36,531 nucleotides of DNA, taken from positions 1 to 36,531 of the IMG/VR virus record IMGVR_UViG_3300035698_017492; one strand, 5' to 3'. This DNA comes from a virus. The translations under genes were made by a program, and so were the position numbers. Positions 22,015-30,162 of this stretch are shown here, piece by piece. The notes under the pieces were generated by a model. The model saw only the letters and a program-made list of their open reading frames with translations, searched no databases and had not been told where the DNA came from. Every line of letters begins with the position of its first letter. Positions within the stretch are counted from its first letter, which is position 1.

Positions 22015-25000
22015 TTTCGGGTTTCTCTCAAAAATATTCTACTGTTCAAAGCTTTTGCCCCTGAACCACCTTCACTCGTAACTTGTAACGAATAATTATA
22101 AGTGCCTATACTAGGAGCAATATCTACATATGGAAATGTGATCTGTATATTACCAATCAACCATCCAGAAGGTTTAAGCTCTAAAATCAGAGTGTCACTT
22201 ACTCCATCATTTCGATATAAGCGAACATAGGTATAATAAGCTGTCGAATTTAAAAAGAACGCTGCCCATATTTCTACATTACCACCTGTAGTAGTGATAT
22301 CTGCGTCGGCTACCGTAACAAAACTAGGGAATGCAGCAAGGTCTTGACTTGCGGATGTGAAACCGGAAATTATAGTTGTAACAGCTTCATCATTTATCGT
22401 TTCTGTCGTGATTGCTTTCGCAATTATTTTATCAGTACGAATAGTTCCAGCGAGCAAAACCCCTGCATGCATTAATTGCACGCCATTGGCTGGATGAATT
22501 GCATCACCATCATTTACTGCCATCAACCAATTATTTGCTGCAATCGCAACATCAATGTCATCAGTATCTCTGAACGTCGTTGTGAAATTCGGGTCCCAAT
22601 AAATAAACTCCTTGGTAGTATTATCCGCAGTTATGCTATAAGTTGTTCCTTTTAGTCTGAACAAAATATCATTGGCGACATTCGTCGCTGCCCATGAAGC
22701 AGTTCCTGCACTCCCTGTATGTGCCCAAGTAAGATTACTTGTCCAAGGGATATCCATAGATGCTTGGGGGACTGCTGCATTTTTAATTATAGTCTGAACA
22801 TCAAATCCAGATATAGGATCTGCTAATTTATTATCAGATGTTGCAGGTGTATAATCTGGATAATCAACTGTCGGGGTAGTACTAAAAATATCAAATAGAG
22901 ATGCATCGTATTGTTCAAAGACCATTGAAAATGTGTGATCAGGATTCCACGTTTTGCTAATCAGTCTTCGTTTTTTCAACTCTGTTGTAGATCCAACAGC
23001 AACAATGTCTTTTCTAGATACTGCATCTGTTAGCCCTGTAGTTAATGTCACGACCTTACTGGCAACAGAGTCTATAGTATATTTAGTTGTTGTCACTGCC
23101 CCACTACCAGGAACATATGAACGAATGTAAAGTTCTTCTCCTGCTGTTGCTGTCACTATACGATCTAAAGTTATATCAACACCTGTTGAGCTGTCTGAAT
23201 CCTCTATACGATAACTCTCACCCCAGTTTGGTTGGGTCACTTGTACATTAAAAACTTCACCAAGTTTATACATCAATGCATCTTTATACATTACGCATTC
23301 ATTTATTTCAAGCACAAGCTGATTACGCTTTAGTGTAAACGCAGCAACAAATGTAGCAAGGGCTCTATTTTTTATTCCAATCCCAAGAACATTAATCGTG
23401 TTTGAATAATTTCCTGAATCCTCGTTTGAGTATGGCCACTTAATTACTTTGTATCCACGATCTTCGTCTTGATAAGTAACATTGATTGTGCCAGCTTTAT
23501 TAGGAGATGTCATCCATTCCTGTGTCCAAGAACCATCTATAATTATGTCACTAGTAATTATTTCTAAATCACCAGTGACTGTAGTGTCAAGCCATCCAGA
23601 TAAAGTTGTTCCTTCCCAAGTTAAATTTGCTCTACCAATTACTGCTATATTATAAATAGTCGACCAAAGCTCAGCAGCAGCATCGAGAATATGACTACAC
23701 GGTGAAACAGATATAGTCCCACTATTTCCATCATCAACTTTATTATCACATAATAAAGCCCAGTCATAGAAAAATGCAGTGTCTAGAGAGCTTGGCTGAA
23801 ATCCTTCATAAGCTTCAACAGCCCATGGTGTACCACTTCCATCTCCCGTAATAACGGGTTGCGTCAACATATTCCATGCAACCCATGCACGATTATTATT
23901 ATATTCTAATGTCCATGATGTCCCATTATATCGTCGTAGTATTTTATCTTCTCGAACGCATTTAACATCAATACTTCCACTAAGTAAATTTGATGCCCGA
24001 ACAACTAGTCCTAATAAAACTTTACCTGGATGCGTGAATGCAGTATTAACTACACCTCTATATGATCGTAGCCTTACTTCATCCCCAAATCTACATTTAC
24101 TTTGATCAGCAGATTCTTTTGTTACGCGCAATGAATATTGCTTAGTTCTATCTGGTGTAAACCCTAAAGCTGATTCTGTTGTTGAATAGCTTACGTAATA
24201 AGGCTCTAATTGGTTTTTTCTGATAAAAGTATCAATAAGCGTTGTCCAAGAACCTGATCCTTTTACTGCTATATCGACTTTGACATCTATATTCGTCCAT
24301 TCTTGATCACCACTATCATCAAAATAGTATATTCCGCGATCAAACCCTAATGTAAATTCGATTTCATCGAAGCCCTTACGTGGCAAATCATATGTCACAG
24401 CCCCACCATCATGGGTGATTTCATTAGAAGTTCTAATTTCTATTTTTTCGGTTTCAAACCCTGTCATTGCGGTTTGAAGATTTGTCCCTTTTCTGTCTTG
24501 TATAGTGACGTCATCATAGTGATCAGATGTCTGGTTATTAATATAGATCTTATCTAAATCAACTCCTTCAACTGGTCCTTCTCCATAGCAAATCTTCATG
24601 TATAGAATTTCATTCTCACTAGCATCGACGCTAGTCCATCTCGAAACAATGTTACCGTGATGCATATTTTTTCCGTATGCTAACGGAACTGCAATACCTT
24701 CTCTTTGTGTTATTCTTGGGTCCCACCCAAAAGATTGATTTAATGTGCCATATTCTGGAGCTGCTGGTGGCCCAGTCCCAAAAAGCAAACCTCCTAGATA
24801 GTTAAGTGCATAAGCAACTGCAAAATACTGAATAGCGTAAACAACAAAATACAAACTAAAAATCCAAAGCCCAGGGTATGGTTTTATGATTATTTCGGAC
24901 CCTACACGAACCCATGTAGTTACTAGTCTATCATTAGGATAGATTCTACCATTTAATGTTAATTCTGCTTCAGGTAGATGTGATGCATATTTTTGGCGTA

Positions 25001-25112
25001 TATCGAGCAGCGTACATGGCGTGTATTTTGCATCAATAATCACTGGGAGTAAATCAGAACTTGGATCTTGAAATACTGATATTTTAATTGTAGTCTCTTC
25101 TCTATGTAACAT
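22011..25112 (-). CDS. J: J-like tail tip/host-specificity protein
   Basis: A 1033-aa central tail tip protein. The N-terminal 75 residues resemble a ubiquitin-like I-type domain (TLNGRIYPNDRLVTTWVRVG). A hydrophobic stretch at 82-112 could cross a membrane, as in J/I-type proteins. Then comes PAAPEYGTLNQSFGWDPRITQREGIAVPLAYG, a signature of the J/GpJ hub that forms the tail tip. Fibronectin-like and receptor-binding parts fill the C-terminal half. It should anchor receptor binding and start DNA entry. It overlaps the peptidase gene by 11 nt. Confidence 0.88.
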   Translation of the reverse strand: MLHREETTIKISVFQDPSSDLLPVIIDAKYTPCTLLDIRQKYASHLPEAELTLNGRIYPNDRLVTTWVRVGSEIIIKPYPGLWIFSLYFVVYAIQYFAVAYALNYLGGLLFGTGPPAAPEYGTLNQSFGWDPRITQREGIAVPLAYGKNMHHGNIVSRWTSVDASENEILYMKICYGEGPVEGVDLDKIYINNQTSDHYDDVTIQDRKGTNLQTAMTGFETEKIEIRTSNEITHDGGAVTYDLPRKGFDEIEFTLGFDRGIYYFDDSGDQEWTNIDVKVDIAVKGSGSWTTLIDTFIRKNQLEPYYVSYSTTESALGFTPDRTKQYSLRVTKESADQSKCRFGDEVRLRSYRGVVNTAFTHPGKVLLGLVVRASNLLSGSIDVKCVREDKILRRYNGTSWTLEYNNNRAWVAWNMLTQPVITGDGSGTPWAVEAYEGFQPSSLDTAFFYDWALLCDNKVDDGNSGTISVSPCSHILDAAAELWSTIYNIAVIGRANLTWEGTTLSGWLDTTVTGDLEIITSDIIIDGSWTQEWMTSPNKAGTINVTYQDEDRGYKVIKWPYSNEDSGNYSNTINVLGIGIKNRALATFVAAFTLKRNQLVLEINECVMYKDALMYKLGEVFNVQVTQPNWGESYRIEDSDSSTGVDITLDRIVTATAGEELYIRSYVPGSGAVTTTKYTIDSVASKVVTLTTGLTDAVSRKDIVAVGSTTELKKRRLISKTWNPDHTFSMVFEQYDASLFDIFSTTPTVDYPDYTPATSDNKLADPISGFDVQTIIKNAAVPQASMDIPWTSNLTWAHTGSAGTASWAATNVANDILFRLKGTTYSITADNTTKEFIYWDPNFTTTFRDTDDIDVAIAANNWLMAVNDGDAIHPANGVQLMHAGVLLAGTIRTDKIIAKAITTETINDEAVTTIISGFTSASQDLAAFPSFVTVADADITTTGGNVEIWAAFFLNSTAYYTYVRLYRNDGVSDTLILELKPSGWLIGNIQITFPYVDIAPSIGTYNYSLQVTSEGGSGAKALNSRIFLRETRK

Positions 25113-25428
25113 AATAACCTTTTACGAAGGGTGCAAATTCATGATTCAACGAATCGAGTCTTATGTAACTTGGTCCGCGCCGATAAGCAACATGTATGAA
25201 ATGTAAACAGTCTGGATAAACTATTCCTGCATGCCAATTATTATCAGGGGTATTGAATACAACTATTGATAACAAAATGGGGGACACACCCATATTACGC
25301 ATCCCCCAAACTGAAGGAGCCAATGACAAACCAAGCAATTTACCAGCATAGTGACAAAACGACCAACATATAGGAAAATCGTCACTATGTTTGTATTTTG
25401 TTCCAACAAGATATTTTATATCCAACAT
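25102..25428 (-). CDS. Minimal NlpC/P60-like tail peptidase (K-like)
   Basis: A 108-aa protein with the NlpC/P60 pattern: FPICWSFCHYAGKLLGL, with C21 the likely nucleophile, and NNWHAGIV, with H66 the likely base, then a polar residue in FIHVAYRRG. It lacks the Mov34-like N-terminal half found in lambda K, so it is a stripped catalytic domain. Located between L- and J-like genes, as in lambda, it probably cuts peptidoglycan during DNA injection or helps tip assembly. Confidence 0.75.
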   Translation of the reverse strand: MLDIKYLVGTKYKHSDDFPICWSFCHYAGKLLGLSLAPSVWGMRNMGVSPILLSIVVFNTPDNNWHAGIVYPDCLHFIHVAYRRGPSYIRLDSLNHEFAPFVKGYYVT

Positions 25429-25436
25429 AATTAAAC

Positions 25437-26060
25437 TTAAACTTCCATAGATGAATTATCAAGTCCAAGAAATCCACCCCAGCTTTCTGCATTACCCTTG
25501 GTTAAGCAATCTTCATAAGTGCCAGTGCATGTTGTATCCCCTCCTGTATACTTACAACGTGACTTTTTAAACAATGTCGGTGTTGCATACGGACAAATAC
25601 TACTTGAATAATCACGTAACGGAATTCTTTTCGACATTGGGTTTGGTAAACCTAATGTAAAATAAATCCATTCTGAATCTACTTTACATCGTATACTTTC
25701 AAAATCTGCTTCTAATGCAGGTATTGATGTGGACAAGTAATCATTATTGACTTTTATCAATTTGATTGTGCCACCATCTGCACCACCAGTTTTTTGAACC
25801 AAATCATAGATCGTTGAATTTAAAGATGAAGTTCTTAAGATTACTGTAGGTATACTTCCACTACTATTCACAGCACGTGCTGAAACCCCAAGATTGTCTG
25901 CTGTATACTTTTGACCATTATATGTAACGTCTTCATTGTTTCCAACAGCATACACAGTGGACTCTGGAGAAACAGCAAGCTGAACCATCCACAGCCAAGT
26001 ATTCTTATCCATTGGATCAAGTAGAGATTCTCTGAAGTCGTTTGGTAGTGTTGTCGGCAT
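25437..26060 (-). CDS. L: L-like minor tail protein with four C-terminal cysteines
   Basis: A 207-aa protein matching the phage L family: an N-terminal beta barrel, then a C-terminal domain with C156, C169, C178 and C185 and the closing GGFLGL. In lambda, gpL binds an iron-sulphur cluster through four cysteines in this region. It joins the distal tail to the J-like tip. GAGGA eight bases before the ATG lies inside the preceding small ORF. Confidence 0.85.
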   Translation of the reverse strand: MPTTLPNDFRESLLDPMDKNTWLWMVQLAVSPESTVYAVGNNEDVTYNGQKYTADNLGVSARAVNSSGSIPTVILRTSSLNSTIYDLVQKTGGADGGTIKLIKVNNDYLSTSIPALEADFESIRCKVDSEWIYFTLGLPNPMSKRIPLRDYSSSICPYATPTLFKKSRCKYTGGDTTCTGTYEDCLTKGNAESWGGFLGLDNSSMEV

Positions 26061-26063
26061 AAT

Positions 26064-26186
26064 TTATTTCCTCGGTTGTTTTGATGTCCCTTTGTTACCA
26101 TGACCTCCACCACTACCATCTCGTCTTGGTGTCCCTCCACATGATCCTTGTTTCAGTGATTTTGCACTACTTGGTTTCGTTGCCAT
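26064..26186 (-). CDS. 40-aa basic Gly-rich small protein
   Basis: A short ORF with an excellent ribosome site, AAGGAG seven bases before ATG at 26186. The product is rich in Lys, Arg, Gly and Ser (SCGGTPRRDGSGGGHG) with a single Cys, and is probably disordered. Its end carries the ribosome site of the L-like gene, so it may simply be a coupling peptide. It fills the spacer between the frame-disrupted gene and L. No family recognised. Confidence 0.55.
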   Translation of the reverse strand: MATKPSSAKSLKQGSCGGTPRRDGSGGGHGNKGTSKQPRK

Positions 26187-26198
26187 TGTATTCTCCTT

Positions 26199-26448
26199 TT
26201 ATGTCATTTCTACTTTTTTAATTGTTCCCGCTGAATTATAGCAAAGATACACAGCATTAGAATCATCCGTGTCTACCCAGAAACAACATTTACCAGCAGG
26301 CAAATCGTCGGTATCTAACACAGCGTCTTGACTGTAAGTTTTAATCCCCAAGCGGCCTACACTATCCCAAGAATGAAATGTTCCTGATGTAGTTATTTTA
26401 ATAGTGTCTTCTGTTGGTGATGTCCCTACAAAATCCTCCGGTTGTCAT
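26199..26448 (-). pseudogene. Small tail gene with a +1 frame disruption
   Basis: Translation from the ATG at 26448, directly after the fibre stop (TAAATG), runs MTTGGF and then hits a stop after 16 codons. One extra base in the TTTT run at 26430-26433 (AAAA on the plus strand) separates it from an open frame that continues VGTSPTEDTIKITTSG and ends WVDTDDSNAVYLCYNSAGTIKKVEMT at 26199. Joined, the product is 82 aa, beta-rich, like small fibre-associated proteins. This is a true frameshift mutation, a programmed +1 shift, or a sequencing error in the homopolymer; reads are needed to decide. Confidence 0.6.
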
Positions 26449-28959
26449 TTATGGTGTTTCCCATGTTGGGGCTGCTGCACCATGTGCTGTTAACACTTGT
26501 CCGGCTGTTCCTGCCGTGAGCACTACCCAATTAGTGCCATTGCCATACATGATATTCCCTACGGTAGGATCGCCGCTTAAAATCTCAACTGATTCAACTT
26601 GCAACTTACCTGCACTTTTTCTGGATACAGTCGTGTCTGTGGCGTGGCCGAGTTCGATTGTGCCTTTGGCATATAAAACATCTTTAACGTACGTATAACC
26701 AGAATCATCAAAGTAAATCCGATCATTGAAGTACGCTATGGCCTCAACTTTAGTATCAAACTCTATTATCTGAGCTGAAGACACTCTGATCGTTGCAGTA
26801 GAACCAGAGGTGTTAATTATATATGGGAAGTCTGTAACAACTGTTCCATCCCCGTACTTCTGAATACCACCAACAGTTACCCATTCGTCAGCGACCAGTA
26901 GTGGTACCATATTAGAAAGGAACGCCACACTGACAGCGGCTATGCTTGTAGGGGCAATACCACCTACTTGCTTTACATCCATGCTATAGACGTACCATTT
27001 CTCGTCAGTGATTGCGATGTTGTTACCAGCTGTTAGCCAACAAGTTGAACCAGTGGTGAGTGCAATTTCTCCACAAGTAGAATATAATTTACCATCGTCT
27101 ACGGTCGTAATATCTGTTCCATAACCAGTCAATGGCCACGGTCCTGGCCCAGCGAATGACTCATTGAATACAGATACATAATCAGCATCAACAATTTTGT
27201 TCCTATATGGGATTGTGAATAAATCACTATCACCACCATCAGCAGCACCAAAATGATCTCGGTATGAGTGAACTATTGCACCAGTTATTTTTCCAGAGAT
27301 GCTTGCTGCTCGATACACGTCTCTGCTGGAGGTTGAATCCACGCTGCTTGCTGGAGTAGACACATACGAGCAGTTATACTCAGACACAGTTGAATTGACT
27401 AAGACAATGTCTTCCATGTTTCCATCACGGAACACCACACCAGCAGCGTTCTTGAAGTACATATTTGACGTTGTATAAGAGGAGCCCTCAATTGTCACTG
27501 GTGTGACATCTGCATTTTGTTCAGTCCATAGGTTGTTGAATGTTAGGGCTGTGTATGGACCTTGATATCCGTCAACGAAGACAGCAAACCCATCGCATCC
27601 CTGAATAATGCAATCCGTAAAAGTGGTCTGTCCTGTGGATACAGAAGAACCGTTGTTGTTGATATACACAGCAGCTTTAGTCATTGAATTGAACTGGCAA
27701 CCAATGATTTGATCATTACCAACATGCTGCAAAGCGCTTTTGGTTTCAGCAAAATAACCATACTCTGAAGTTCCGCCACCTCGGAATACGCATTCCAAGA
27801 GTTTGCAGCCAATATTGCCCCAAGGCTTATAGAACCCCTTAATACATCCTACAAAGTTGCAACGATTCAGAATCATTCTGCCGATATTTTGGTAGGAGTC
27901 ATTGACTGTTTCGTCACCAACAATAAAACCATTCTTGTCATAATTCCCCCAGAATACCACATCATTAATAATCGTAGGAGCAATCCAGCTTGCATATGAT
28001 GTAGCTCTGTCTGTCCATGCCCACTCATCAGCGTTTTCTGCTTCAATTCTAGATGGGCCATCTGGTGCTGGATTTCCTTCACCACCACCACCACAACCCT
28101 GCACCAAGAGTTGTCCTGTGGTATGTATTACAGAGGCTCGATAAGATGTCGACAATAGATGGACAGGCACACCAAGATTAACAGCAATATTGAAAGCGGT
28201 TGTCATTACCGTTGTGCCTGGTGTAGTATTTGTTGCCCACCAATCAGGGTATACATATTCAACTTGAGAGAATGAACCAAAATCAGCTACAGTGGAAAAG
28301 CCAGAGAACACTTGATACCCACCTGCACTGAACGGGCCGTTGAACGTGCATGTATAGGTTGACGCCTTTGTAATCATTCCGCCCTTAGTTATCTTTACAG
28401 CGAGCGTGGATGGGAATGTTGCCGAGGCCGTAAGAGTTTGGGCATTTGGAATCAAAAGTGTGCCTTCTGTTGCTCCAATTGCCGTAATCGCAGCAGCAAT
28501 GTTCGCGTAGTCTCTCACGTCGAAGAATGCCTTTGACTGCGACTGCCAATCGGTTCCGTCCCCTGTGATTTGATGCCCAAGAGTTGGAGTCAGTGCTGCA
28601 ATGTCGTCAAGGTCATCATCCCAAGCCTGTACATCTGTTCCAATTGCTACACCAATATTTGTACGTGCTGTGGATGCATCACTCGCTCCTGTACCACCAT
28701 CTGCAACAGGTACATCTGTTCCATCCGCACTATAGACCACTTTACCTTCAACACTCAATAAACCGCTAGAAGCAGATAGAGTATTTTCTGTTGCGTGTCC
28801 CAGTTCGATGGTTTTACTAGCTGTGAGAGTATTTGTAACAGTCAATGGGCCTGCAAAACTTTGATGGAATCCCACTGCTGTATGCTCAATGTTCAAATAT
28901 GCATTGAGTTCAGTACCCCATGTATTCATACTTTCACCAACTGTTGGCAGCGTAGCCAT
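26449..28959 (-). CDS. Tail fibre/tailspike with beta-helix domain
   Basis: An 836-aa protein. The N-terminal part contains ADGGTGASDAS (86-96) and DDDLDDIAALTPT, a motif set of phage fibres. From FDVRDYAN (146-153) onward it reads like a right-handed parallel beta-helix with pectate-lyase-like coils, typical of tailspikes that bind or cut polysaccharide. An ELGHAT...L.VE motif occurs at both ends, near 52-73 and near the C-terminus. No S74 chaperone is seen at the end. No catalytic pair can be assigned by eye, so binding rather than cleavage is the safer call. Confidence 0.78.
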   Translation of the reverse strand: MATLPTVGESMNTWGTELNAYLNIEHTAVGFHQSFAGPLTVTNTLTASKTIELGHATENTLSASSGLLSVEGKVVYSADGTDVPVADGGTGASDASTARTNIGVAIGTDVQAWDDDLDDIAALTPTLGHQITGDGTDWQSQSKAFFDVRDYANIAAAITAIGATEGTLLIPNAQTLTASATFPSTLAVKITKGGMITKASTYTCTFNGPFSAGGYQVFSGFSTVADFGSFSQVEYVYPDWWATNTTPGTTVMTTAFNIAVNLGVPVHLLSTSYRASVIHTTGQLLVQGCGGGGEGNPAPDGPSRIEAENADEWAWTDRATSYASWIAPTIINDVVFWGNYDKNGFIVGDETVNDSYQNIGRMILNRCNFVGCIKGFYKPWGNIGCKLLECVFRGGGTSEYGYFAETKSALQHVGNDQIIGCQFNSMTKAAVYINNNGSSVSTGQTTFTDCIIQGCDGFAVFVDGYQGPYTALTFNNLWTEQNADVTPVTIEGSSYTTSNMYFKNAAGVVFRDGNMEDIVLVNSTVSEYNCSYVSTPASSVDSTSSRDVYRAASISGKITGAIVHSYRDHFGAADGGDSDLFTIPYRNKIVDADYVSVFNESFAGPGPWPLTGYGTDITTVDDGKLYSTCGEIALTTGSTCWLTAGNNIAITDEKWYVYSMDVKQVGGIAPTSIAAVSVAFLSNMVPLLVADEWVTVGGIQKYGDGTVVTDFPYIINTSGSTATIRVSSAQIIEFDTKVEAIAYFNDRIYFDDSGYTYVKDVLYAKGTIELGHATDTTVSRKSAGKLQVESVEILSGDPTVGNIMYGNGTNWVVLTAGTAGQVLTAHGAAAPTWETP

Positions 28960-28961
28960 GA

Positions 28962-29363
28962 TTATTTCTTTCCAGTGACAAGAACTTGATGTATTCTAAA
29001 AAACGCAGGGCTAAAATCATCGAGCAATTCACTGTAGATCAAAGCCGTTGTTAAGACCTCACGTTGCCACTTAGTTAATGTAAATTCAACTTTCAACTCA
29101 GATGCAATTTTCTGATCAAATGTAACCTGGTTCTGGCCATTCTGTCCAGGTACTTCTCTTAGTTTAATGTCTATCTTCTCACTCTCTGTTATGTCGAAAC
29201 GATCAAGCATATCTTTTTGGTCTTTAATCTTCGCTACTGTTCTCACCTGGAACTTAGTAAAAATATCTCTAACAGCTAATCTCTCCATTATATTTAGTGT
29301 TAGAGTTTTTACGACTTTGCTTTTCACTACATCAACAGATTTTGATTCAATTTTCTTTGCCAT
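28962..29363 (-). CDS. Unknown tail-module protein
   Basis: A 133-aa protein with a basic N-terminus (MAKKIESKSVDVVKSK) and a mainly helical body, including FDITESEKIDIKLREVPGQNG and an amphipathic C-terminal stretch. It lies between the fibre gene and the M-like pair. Small proteins here are often baseplate or fibre adaptors, but I do not recognise it. Confidence 0.65.
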   Translation of the reverse strand: MAKKIESKSVDVVKSKVVKTLTLNIMERLAVRDIFTKFQVRTVAKIKDQKDMLDRFDITESEKIDIKLREVPGQNGQNQVTFDQKIASELKVEFTLTKWQREVLTTALIYSELLDDFSPAFFRIHQVLVTGKK

Positions 29364-29389
29364 GATACTCAGCCCTTAATAAATAATAC

Positions 29390-29809
29390 TTAACTTCCTG
29401 CACCACCATATTTTCCATCACCATAGATTCCGTAGCCATAACAACCAGAACATATAGTAGTGTCAGTATACTGTGTTAAACTCCTTGTAACATTCCAAGA
29501 ATTTATATCATTATTTGCTTCAAATCTCTGTGGACCATCAAATTGTACATCGTAGTATTTTAAGTCATCAGAATTTAGCCAATAAAAACTTGTAGACTTA
29601 TTTGCTTTGTAAAAGTCCTCTAACAGTACCTTTGAAGCATCATTAATATTTTTAATTGTATGACTAAATGTTATCGCATCAAAAGTCCTTGTTGTAACTG
29701 TAAACGTCCTACCAGAATCAAATAAACCTTTAGATGTTGTACTAGGTTGTCGAGACTCTTTCCAACCATCTGCTAACTCTTCTTGATTCAATGTAGGATG
29801 TGTATTCAT
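29390..29809 (-). CDS. M-like minor tail protein, copy 2
   Basis: Start taken at 29809 (MNTHPTLNQEE, 139 aa), two bases after the upstream stop; a start at 29848 would overlap that gene. Body motifs DFYKANKSTSFYWL and YDVQFDGPQRFEA match its neighbour at 29812-30162 position by position, so the two are tandem duplicates. The fold resembles the lambda M group placed between tape measure and L. It has a C-terminal extension with CSGCYGYGIYGDGKYGG, absent from the other copy. Confidence 0.65.
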   Translation of the reverse strand: MNTHPTLNQEELADGWKESRQPSTTSKGLFDSGRTFTVTTRTFDAITFSHTIKNINDASKVLLEDFYKANKSTSFYWLNSDDLKYYDVQFDGPQRFEANNDINSWNVTRSLTQYTDTTICSGCYGYGIYGDGKYGGAGS

Positions 29810-29811
29810 AA

Positions 29812-30162
29812 TTAACTCGTAGTAGTAAAGTCTTGTGTCGCAGACCAAAGATTTGCTTCACCTAGAGCAACGAATTCTGGTGGACCATCAAATGAAACAG
29901 TATGAATAGTTAATGTTCCTGGATGAGTCCAGTAGAATTCTTTCTCTCTATTTGCAATATAAAATGCTAACAGTGTCACTTTGTCTGTATCAAGAAGTCT
30001 TGGAATATTAAATTGAAATGAGATAGGATCAAACACACGATTTGCACCTTTAAATTCTTTTCCTGTTAATCTTGATGCAGTAAGAACAGTATCATCTTGT
30101 AGAGACTCTACCCATTGATTCACTGATCCTTCTTGCGATAGTGTTGGATAAGTATTAACCAC
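29812..30162 (-). CDS. M-like minor tail protein, copy 1
   Basis: Start at GTG 30162 (VVNTYPTLSQE, 116 aa): GAGGGG lies upstream and the GTG overlaps the tape measure stop by eight bases. A start at 30216 would lie inside the tape measure gene. The core AFYIANREKEFYWTHP and VSFDGPPEFVALGEANLW is shared with copy 2. Probably a tail tip component joining the tape measure to the L and J proteins, as M does in lambda. Confidence 0.6.
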   Translation of the reverse strand: MVNTYPTLSQEGSVNQWVESLQDDTVLTASRLTGKEFKGANRVFDPISFQFNIPRLLDTDKVTLLAFYIANREKEFYWTHPGTLTIHTVSFDGPPEFVALGEANLWSATQDFTTTS

